DNA of 10,140 nucleotides. Source: an uncultured Collinsella sp. Its GTDB lineage: Bacteria > Actinomycetota > Coriobacteriia > Coriobacteriales > Coriobacteriaceae. Below are positions 1 to 4,542 of the stretch, piece after piece. Position 1 is the stretch's first letter; each line of letters starts with the position of its first letter. Made by a program: the position numbers and the translations under genes. Location of the stretch: NCBI GenBank assembly GCA_900542235.1, contig UQNB01000072.1, positions 1 to 10,140 of the forward strand, read 5' to 3'. The notes below the pieces were generated by a model. That model did not search any database. It saw nothing but the letters and a program-made list of their open reading frames with translations, and was not told the DNA's origin.

Positions 1-26
1 ATCGAAAAATTTTTTCAAAAAAGTTG

Positions 27-56
27 TTGCGCGCCGGACAGACTTCTGTGTATACT
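27..56 (+). promoter_or_regulatory. Probable promoter of tRNA-Asp
   Basis: A good -10 hexamer TATACT lies at 51-56. The best -35 is TTGCGC at 27-32, giving an 18-bp spacer. An A/T-rich block at 4-22 just upstream could act as an UP element, as is common for stable RNA promoters. Transcription would start near 63, about 40 nt before the mature tRNA. The -10 is convincing and the -35 is weaker. Confidence 0.55.
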
Positions 57-102
57 AATCCCCGCAGCGCACGCGAGCGGAAACAAATGCGAACGCCTGC
101 CT

Positions 103-180
<78 letters not shown>

Positions 181-190
181 ACGCAATTAA

Positions 191-216
191 AGCCACGTCT
201 TCGGACGTGGCTTTTT
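191..216 (+). terminator. Intrinsic terminator of tRNA-Asp
   Basis: A perfect stem AGCCACGTC (191-199) pairs with GACGTGGCT (204-212) around a TTCG tetraloop (200-203). The T-run is 212-216. It starts 10 nt after the CCA end and closes the tRNA as a monocistronic unit. Confidence 0.93.
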
Positions 217-334
217 GCGTTTGATGCACTTTGTTTCGATAGGACGATCGCCCTGAGGCATCTTTGCCCAGAATCTCCGCGCCTTCGGGAACGCAAGTAA
301 AATCCAATAAGCATATCTGTCTAAACAGCAGCTT

Positions 335-346
335 TGTTGCGCAACA
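335..346. promoter_or_regulatory. 12-bp palindrome, candidate operator
   Basis: TGTTGCGCAACA is a perfect palindrome ending 4 nt before the proposed -35 element. Many Rrf2-family regulators control their own promoter through short inverted repeats at this position. That makes it a candidate binding site for the protein encoded at 539, but the assignment is an inference from position only. Confidence 0.4.
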
Positions 347-350
347 CCTG

Positions 351-379
351 TTCAACGAGACAGGGGGTTAGGTTATACT
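351..379 (+). promoter_or_regulatory. Probable promoter of the Rrf2-mutY(-rbr) genes
   Basis: TTCAAC at 351-356 and TATACT at 374-379 are separated by an ideal 17 bp. Transcription would start near 386 and leave a leader of about 150 nt before the regulator's ATG. The -10 hexamer is identical to that of the tRNA promoter at 51-56. Confidence 0.6.
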
Positions 380-538
380 AAATTGCACTGTAGGCCGCAT
401 CTGATGCATTTCGCTCCAAGCGCGGCACTCAGTGGATATCCGATTTACCATTTGGATGTCCTGCGGTCATTTAGCGTCTCGACACAAGCTCGGCCCCGGA
501 GCTCGTTCGAGCTGTTCGTATTCCTTGAAAGGGGAAAA

Positions 539-1024
539 ATGGACATAGCGAGGAAGACTGATTACGCCCTTCGTATGTTGGCGATGCTTGCCGAGGATCC
601 GGAGCGTTTGCTTTCTGTTCGCACCGCTGCCGAAGAGGTCAATGTTCCGTATTCGTTTGCCCGCTCGATTCAGCACGGTTTGGTCCAGGCCGGTATTGTG
701 GAGAGCCTGCGTGGCGTCCACGGTGGCATGCGTCTCAAGGTCAGTCCGGACGACGTCACTATCCGCCAGGTCGTCGAGGCCGTTCAAGGCCCTATGGTTA
801 TGAATGATTGCACCGCGCCCGATGGTGACTGTGCGCGCATGGGCACGTGCTGCTATCATCCCCTGTGGGCCGGAGCCCAGGCGTTGATGCGCGATTACCT
901 CGATTCCGTTTCGCTCGGCGACATCGTCGCTCACCGCCAGTTCCCGGCCGTCGATCCCAAGTTCGCCGACCGCGAAGCGTTTCCCGAGTACGCCACCTGC
1001 GCGTGCGCTTGCCGGGAGGAATAA
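539..1024 (+). CDS. Rrf2-family transcriptional regulator with cysteine cluster
   Basis: A protein of 161 residues, the usual size for the family. The N-terminal winged helix starts with RKTDYALRML (5-14), the family's hallmark opening. The wing carries RGVHGGMRL (58-66), close to the common RG-x-GG-x-x-L motif. Cys91, Cys98 and Cys104 (with Cys105) fit the region where IscR, NsrR and RirA hold an Fe-S cluster, so sensing of redox state, iron or NO is likely. The spacing CX6CX5C differs slightly from the CX5CX5C of IscR. The tail is odd: CACAC at 154-158 adds three alternating cysteines near the C-terminus, which I do not know from characterised members. ATG 539 was chosen because AAAGGGG sits just upstream and the family homology begins there. 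The mutY-like gene follows after 21 nt, so the two are probably one transcript. DNA binding is near certain; the signal sensed is inferred. Confidence 0.9.
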   Translation: MDIARKTDYALRMLAMLAEDPERLLSVRTAAEEVNVPYSFARSIQHGLVQAGIVESLRGVHGGMRLKVSPDDVTIRQVVEAVQGPMVMNDCTAPDGDCARMGTCCYHPLWAGAQALMRDYLDSVSLGDIVAHRQFPAVDPKFADREAFPEYATCACACREE

Positions 1025-1045
1025 CGCCGCATAAGGAGCATAGCC

Positions 1046-1951
1046 ATGATTCAGGACCCCTTTCGTTCGATGATTCGTTCGGAAGGGGTTCTGCGTTATC
1101 GCGACCTTCCGTGGCGCCGCACGCGCGATCCGTACATCATTTGGCTTTCCGAGGTCATGTTGCAGCAAACACAGGTGCCACGCGTGGAGACGCGTATGCC
1201 GGCGTGGCTCGATCGCTTTCCGACCGTGCAGGCGCTTGCCCAAGCCGCGCCTTCCGATGTTTTGGACGCTTGGCAGGGCATGGGCTACAACCGACGCGCT
1301 CTGGCGCTCCACAAGGCCGCTCAGCGCGTTGTGGAGGACTGGGACGGTGAGTTTCCGCGTGAGACGCGTGACTTGGTCGCTCTGCCTGGTATTGGCCCGG
1401 CAACGGCGCAAGGTATCCGGTCGTTTGCGTTTGACCTTCCAGGCGTGTATCTGGAGACCAACGTGCGCACGGTCTTTCTGCATCACTTCTTTCCCGATGT
1501 ACCGGCTGTTCCCGACCGCGAGCTGGTGCCGCTGATTCAGGCGGCCTGTCCGGCGGTCCCCGGTGCGGCGACCGACGAGATCGCTCCCTTTGCCGTGCCG
1601 CTCGATGATGCCGACACGCCGCGCGCGTGGTATTACGCGTTGCTGGACTACGGCGCATATCTAAAAAAGACGTTGCCCAATCCGTCCAGGCGCTCGGCGG
1701 GCTATAGCCGTCAATCAAAGTTTGAGGGCTCACGTCGCCAAAAGCGCGCGCATATCGTGCGCATGTTGCTGGCAGAGCGCGATGGCCAACCGGCGGGGAT
1801 TACGCTTGCTGATGCCGTGGTGGGCGTTAACGATATGGAAGCGGCGGCTGGGCGCGGGCCGGTCGAGCGCGAGCTTGTCGCGGGCATTCTGGCCGACCTG
1901 GAGCGTGAGGGCTTTTGCCGAGCCGAGGGCGATCGCTGGCTGAGCATTTAG
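1046..1951 (+). CDS. mutY: MutY-type HhH-GPD DNA glycosylase lacking an Fe-S cluster
   Basis: A protein of 301 residues in the A/G-specific adenine glycosylase branch of the HhH-GPD superfamily, which removes A mispaired with 8-oxoguanine. MutY marks are PWR (22-24), SEVMLQQTQV (35-44) with the catalytic Glu36, GMGYNRRALALH (78-89) and the helix-hairpin-helix LPGIGPATA (113-121). Three departures stand out. The residue aligned with E. coli MutY Asp138 is Glu137 (LETNV instead of LDGNV, same distance from the HhH). The four Fe-S cysteines are absent: only Cys168 and Cys291 exist, and the expected region instead reads LPNPSRRSAGY (210-220). There is no NUDIX-like C-terminal domain, only a charged segment of about 80 residues that may be a winged helix. 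Start ATG 1046 has AAGGAG 7 nt upstream. It lies 21 nt after the Rrf2 gene. Glycosylase fold is secure; A:8-oxoG specificity is inferred. Confidence 0.85.
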   Translation: MIQDPFRSMIRSEGVLRYRDLPWRRTRDPYIIWLSEVMLQQTQVPRVETRMPAWLDRFPTVQALAQAAPSDVLDAWQGMGYNRRALALHKAAQRVVEDWDGEFPRETRDLVALPGIGPATAQGIRSFAFDLPGVYLETNVRTVFLHHFFPDVPAVPDRELVPLIQAACPAVPGAATDEIAPFAVPLDDADTPRAWYYALLDYGAYLKKTLPNPSRRSAGYSRQSKFEGSRRQKRAHIVRMLLAERDGQPAGITLADAVVGVNDMEAAAGRGPVERELVAGILADLEREGFCRAEGDRWLSI

Positions 1952-1956
1952 CCCGT

Positions 1957-1994
1957 GGAAATCTGAAGAACAGGATTGTAAGGTTTAGATTTCC
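1957..1994. promoter_or_regulatory. Inverted repeat between mutY-like gene and rubrerythrin
   Basis: GGAAATCT (1957-1964) and AGATTTCC (1987-1994) are perfect 8-nt inverted arms with a 22-nt spacer. It begins 5 nt after the mutY-like stop codon and has no T-run, so it is not a standard terminator. It could be an operator for a rubrerythrin promoter, where a weak TGGAAA-17 bp-TAAGGT pair overlaps it (1956-1984), or a processing structure in a shared transcript. Confidence 0.4.
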
Positions 1995-2019
1995 GACATG
2001 AGGGCATCCTAAAGACGAG

Positions 2020-2042
2020 GCCGCTCGAAGCCTACGGGCGGC
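2020..2042 (+). promoter_or_regulatory. Hairpin in the rubrerythrin leader
   Basis: GCCGCTCG (2020-2027) pairs with CGGGCGGC (2035-2042) over 8 bp with one G-T wobble around a 7-nt loop. It ends 8 nt before the ribosome binding site and has no T-run. It may stabilise the mRNA 5' end or influence translation; nothing in it matches a riboswitch class that I recognise. Confidence 0.4.
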
Positions 2043-2065
2043 ATGCGTTGAAGGGAAGTACACCT

Positions 2066-2605
2066 ATGGATTTTGAGAATTCCCAAACCAAGAAGAACCT
2101 CGAGACCGCTTTTGCCGGTGAGTCCCAGGCACACACCAAGTATCGCTACTATGCCTCCAAGGCAAAGAAGGACGGCTACGTTCAGATCTCGAACATCTTT
2201 GCCGAGACGGCTGGCAACGAGTCCGAGCACGCCAAACTGTGGTTTAAGTATCTGCACGATGGCGCCGTCCCCGATACCCTGGACAATCTGCGCGATGCCG
2301 CCGCGGGTGAGAACTACGAGTGGACCACGATGTACGACGAGTTTGCCAAGACCGCCGAGGAAGAGGGCTTTGCCGAGATTGCCGCAAAGTTCCGTGGTGT
2401 CGCCGCCGTCGAGAAGGCCCACGAGGAGCGCTACAACAAGCTCGTCGAGCGCATCGAGTCGGGCGAGGTGTTTGAGCGTGAGGGCGTAAAGGTGTGGAAG
2501 TGCCTGAACTGCGGGCACCTGCATGTGGGTGCCGAGGCGCCTGAGGTGTGCCCGGTGTGCAACCACCCCAAGGCGTACTTTGAGGAGCAGGTGGTGAACT
2601 ACTAG
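2066..2605 (+). CDS. rbr: Rubrerythrin (peroxide reductase)
   Basis: A 179-residue cytoplasmic rubrerythrin, which reduces hydrogen peroxide to water with electrons from rubredoxin or NAD(P)H-linked reductases and is typical of anaerobes. Residues 1-135 form the four-helix diiron domain: Glu19, E52-x-x-H55, the acidic cluster at 98-100, and E116-x-x-H119 supply the expected carboxylate and histidine ligands. Residues 141-179 are the C-terminal rubredoxin domain with Cys146-x-x-Cys149 and Cys162-x-x-Cys165 for one iron. The length is near that of classical rubrerythrins. ATG 2066 is preferred over the in-frame TTG at 2048 because AAGGGA at 2051-2056 is correctly placed for it and homology starts at MDFENSQT. 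It follows the mutY-like gene by 114 nt with no terminator between, so read-through from the Rrf2 promoter is possible. A terminator closes it at 2765. Confidence 0.97.
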   Translation: MDFENSQTKKNLETAFAGESQAHTKYRYYASKAKKDGYVQISNIFAETAGNESEHAKLWFKYLHDGAVPDTLDNLRDAAAGENYEWTTMYDEFAKTAEEEGFAEIAAKFRGVAAVEKAHEERYNKLVERIESGEVFEREGVKVWKCLNCGHLHVGAEAPEVCPVCNHPKAYFEEQVVNY

Positions 2606-2621
2606 CGCGTGACGCTAGCTG

Positions 2622-2714
2622 CTGCGGAGCGCAGGGCGGGGAAATACCTTTCCCTCTCGCTCACGGCTCCGCAGGGTCGCGCGAGGCAAAGGTATTTCCC
2701 CGCCCTGCGCTCCG
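2622..2714. repeat. Long palindromic intergenic element, copy 1
   Basis: It starts 16 nt after the rubrerythrin stop codon. Arms 2625-2651 and 2688-2714 are perfect 27-bp inverted repeats, starting CGGAGCGCAGGGCGGGG. The central part, including five extra base pairs CTCGC (2656-2660) with GCGAG (2681-2685), forms the top of one long hairpin. The 46-nt centre 2647-2692 matches 3594-3639 at 45 positions (difference at 2669/3616), while the outer arms differ. CTGCGGAGC at 2622-2630 is also the exact complement of GCTCCGCAG at 2666-2674 in the loop, which allows an alternative fold. I see no coding capacity or terminal target duplication. The family is unknown to me. Confidence 0.85.
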
Positions 2715-2764
2715 GCTTCGGGTCGTCGCGTGCTCGTTACTGAAAAGCTGATATTAAATTTTGT

Positions 2765-2794
2765 GTGCCGCCCCTTTTTGGGGCGGCACGTTTT
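2765..2794 (+). terminator. Intrinsic terminator after rubrerythrin
   Basis: A perfect 10-bp stem GTGCCGCCCC (2765-2774) and GGGGCGGCAC (2780-2789) with a TTTTT loop, followed by G and TTTT. The same hairpin recurs at 3702-3731 behind the next gene. Confidence 0.9.
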
Positions 2795-2886
2795 GTGTGG
2801 GGGCTGGTTAGGACGGCATCGTTCATGGGTGGGGTACACTGGGTAGCGACTTTTAGTTTATCTACTACCTGATGGGGTGTTTTTGT

Positions 2887-3519
2887 ATGGGTAAGAAGTC
2901 TCGGGCTCGGGTTGCTGCGGCGGGAACTCGCAAGGATCCTGGCCGTCGGGTTGCCGAGGGTAAAAAGGCCGATCGTGCCGAGAAAGACAAGAAGGTCGGC
3001 GCGCATGCTCATCCTGAGTGGGCGCCTTATTTGAATTCGGCGAGCGAGGACCTGACTGCCAAGTTGTTTACTCTGGTCGAGGTCATCTTGGGCGTGGTGC
3101 CCGTGGTGGTCATTGGCCTGTTCCTGGCCTCTAAGGATGCCACGAGCGTGGATAAGCTCACCGATGTCTTTTCTCAGGACCCCTCGATGGTAGTTACGTT
3201 TATCTCTGCGTGCCTGCAGCCGTTTGTGGCATACATGTTGTACATGATTTATCGCAAATACTGCGAGGGCGATGCGGGCTTTGCCGCCGGCAACCTGATT
3301 GGCCTCTTGTGCTCCGAGATTTTGCTGCTCAATATTCCCGGCGTCATCGGTATGGGCATCTTGCTGTGGCGTGTTTGGCGCAACGTCGCTCCGCACTTTG
3401 AGAGCTGGCTGTTTGAGCGTCGCGCAATGGGCGTGCTGGTCGACATCGCGGGCTCACTCGTGATCCTAGTCCTGGCGTTTATGTGTGCCACCGCAGCTCG
3501 AGGTCTCGCGGGCATGTAA
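2887..3519 (+). CDS. Uncharacterised membrane protein with about four transmembrane segments
   Basis: A 210-residue protein that I do not recognise. Residues 1-40 are strongly basic and polar (MGKKSRARVAAAGTRK at the start) and probably cytosolic. Hydrophobic segments follow at about 60-82, 102-122, 132-162 and 183-203, the third ending in WRVWR. No catalytic or metal motif is visible. The start is uncertain. ATG 2887 has a GGGG stretch (2874-2877) 9 nt upstream, whereas ATG 2872, which would add MGCFC, has no ribosome binding site. A possible -10, TACACT at 2835-2840, lies upstream, but I see no clear -35. The gene stands alone between two terminators and between the two copies of the palindromic element, so context gives no functional clue. 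Confidence 0.75.
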   Translation: MGKKSRARVAAAGTRKDPGRRVAEGKKADRAEKDKKVGAHAHPEWAPYLNSASEDLTAKLFTLVEVILGVVPVVVIGLFLASKDATSVDKLTDVFSQDPSMVVTFISACLQPFVAYMLYMIYRKYCEGDAGFAAGNLIGLLCSEILLLNIPGVIGMGILLWRVWRNVAPHFESWLFERRAMGVLVDIAGSLVILVLAFMCATAARGLAGM

Positions 3520-3533
3520 TCTGCTTTCACCGA

Positions 3534-3659
3534 CTGCGGAGCGCGGGGCAACTGCTGGCTTTACCGCTCCGGGCGTCAGACCGGCGGCGCATCCCTTTCC
3601 CTCTCGCTCACGGCTTCGCAGGGTCGCGCGAGGCAAAGGCGTGCGCCGCGGGTCTGACG
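3534..3659. repeat. Long palindromic intergenic element, copy 2
   Basis: It starts 14 nt after the stop codon at 3519 with CTGCGGAGCGC, as in copy 1. CGGAGCG (3537-3543) here pairs with CGCTCCG (3565-3571) in a separate small hairpin. The main arms are 3574-3598 and 3635-3659: of 25 positions, 22 are Watson-Crick pairs, one is G-T, and two mismatch. The centre 3594-3639 matches copy 1 at 45 of 46 positions. The arm sequence outside it (CGTCAGACC and onward) has no resemblance to the copy 1 arm. Thus the centre is conserved by sequence and the arms only by complementarity. Confidence 0.85.
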
Positions 3660-3701
3660 GCGCGAGCTTGCCAACGAGTTTTGGCTAATAGATTGGTTTG
3701 T

Positions 3702-3731
3702 GTGCCGCCCCTTTTGGGACGGCACGTTTTT
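3702..3731 (+). terminator. Intrinsic terminator after the four-helix membrane protein
   Basis: GTGCCGCCCC (3702-3711) pairs with GGGACGGCAC (3716-3725) around TTTT, with one A-C mismatch, followed by G and TTTTT. Apart from that mismatch and one shorter loop base it repeats the terminator at 2765-2794, including the flanking TTTGTGT before and TTTTGTGTGGGG after the stem. Confidence 0.87.
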
Positions 3732-3984
3732 GTGTGGGGTCCCTGTCTTCACAATTTTCGTCAAGCTTTTGGTTAGATTTTGGTCAGTTGGCGTAAGGGT
3801 GTAAGGCCAAAAGATTGCTGGCGAAAAAAGCTCAGAGAAAGTGCTGGTAGGGGAGTTGTTGAGCTTTTCGACGGCTTTTGAGCAAAAGAAACTTTGTGGC
3901 TATTGCCGGCGATTGCGTTGTCGCGGTCATGGCGGTGCGGGATGCTGGTCGTAAGCGTCGAATGCTCCGATTTTGGAGGCCAGC

Positions 3985-4419
3985 ATGGATCTGTTTCTTG
4001 AGACTCCGCAGCAACAAGCTGAGCGCATGCTGCGTCAGCAGCAACGACTCATGGAGATGCAAATGCAAGGGGCGGCAGCCCAGCCCTTTGCGCAAAATGT
4101 CGTGCCCGCTGCTGTACCTGCAGCTGTGCCCGGGTGTGAATCGGCGCCAGAGGCCTATTCCGTACAGCAAGATTCATATGCGCAGGAGCTCGCGTTCGAC
4201 AAACGCCGCGCGCGCCGCCGCCGTTTGGGCCAGCGCCTGCGCACATTGGCGATGATCGTGCTCATCCCGTTGGGGCTTGCGGCCATCTTTCTGGCGTCGT
4301 ATGCCCTCACGTGCATCCTCAACGGCGCATCGCCCAACGAGGTGCTCCAGCATCTAGCGGCCCTGGGCCAGCGCCTAGGTGACGTCATAACAACCATCCG
4401 CGCCGGCTGGGAGAGCTAG
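3985..4419 (+). CDS. Uncharacterised single-span membrane protein, Gln-rich N-terminus
   Basis: A 144-residue protein that I do not recognise. Residues 8-40 are rich in Gln, Met and Ala (RQQQRLMEMQMQ at 17-28) and could form a short amphipathic helix. A Pro/Ala/Val linker follows (40-50). A basic cluster DKRRARRRR (72-80) comes directly before one hydrophobic segment at about 88-111, so by the positive-inside rule the Gln-rich part is likely cytosolic. A tail of about 33 residues follows. ATG 3985 has GGAGG at 3975-3979, 5 nt upstream, a strong signal; an in-frame TTG at 3973 is less likely. The rmuC gene starts 123 nt downstream, and I see no terminator between them. The good ribosome binding site and typical codon use argue for a real gene; the function is unknown. 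Confidence 0.72.
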   Translation: MDLFLETPQQQAERMLRQQQRLMEMQMQGAAAQPFAQNVVPAAVPAAVPGCESAPEAYSVQQDSYAQELAFDKRRARRRRLGQRLRTLAMIVLIPLGLAAIFLASYALTCILNGASPNEVLQHLAALGQRLGDVITTIRAGWES

Positions 4420-4479
4420 CGGACCAGCACCCATAGCGTAAAGGTAACTTGTCTGCGCTCGATTGGACATGAGCTGCGT

Positions 4480-4510
4480 TTGACAGGGTAAGATTAATCG
4501 CGGTTTTGAT
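4480..4510 (+). promoter_or_regulatory. Possible promoter of rmuC
   Basis: A perfect TTGACA lies at 4480-4485, with TTTGAT at 4505-4510 as a possible -10 (19-bp spacer). Alternatively TAAGAT at 4489-4494 is the -10, but no good -35 lies at the right distance upstream of it (TTGGAC at 4463-4468 gives a 20-bp spacer). A promoter here is likely; its exact elements are uncertain. Confidence 0.4.
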
Positions 4511-4542
4511 TGGTGCTCGATTGGGTTTGTTGGGCGGAGTTT

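Larger units (their letters stand above)
217..538. other. Gene-free region upstream of the Rrf2 gene
   Basis: A stretch of 322 nt without a convincing gene. The reading frame of the regulator is open back to 383, but that extension lacks a ribosome binding site and reads like leader sequence. The region holds a promoter at 351-379, a 12-bp palindrome at 335-346, and a structured stretch just before the start codon. In that stretch AGCTCG (500-505) and CGAGCT (508-513) form one inverted repeat, and AGCTC (487-491) with GAGCT (499-503) forms a competing hairpin. I see nothing recognisable in 217-334. Confidence 0.7.
3520..3984. other. 465-nt intergenic region with palindromic element, terminator and long leader
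   Basis: The first half holds palindromic element copy 2 (3534-3659) and a terminator (3702-3731). The second half is likely the leader of the gene at 3985. A weak promoter, TTCACA (3748-3753) and TTAGAT (3773-3778) with a 19-bp spacer, would give a leader of about 200 nt. In it AAAAGCTCA (3826-3834) and TGAGCTTTT (3860-3868) form a 9-bp inverted repeat, followed by the small hairpin CTTTTGAGCAAAAG (3875-3888). A frame open from 3878 runs into the next gene out of phase and has no support as a protein. I do not recognise a riboswitch class. Confidence 0.6.

Noticed and set aside
383..538. N-terminal extension of the Rrf2 protein from ATG 383
   Set aside because: Family homology starts at the ATG at 539, which has a good ribosome binding site. 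The extension falls at the predicted transcription start and has no signal of its own.
467..1486. A 339-codon minus-strand frame across the Rrf2 and mutY-like genes
   Set aside because: Both plus-strand genes have clear family motifs and ribosome binding sites; the antisense frame has neither.
2622..3659. The palindromic elements as an insertion sequence or CRISPR array
   Set aside because: The segment between the copies is a membrane protein gene without transposase features, the copies are in direct orientation, and there is no regular repeat-spacer series.
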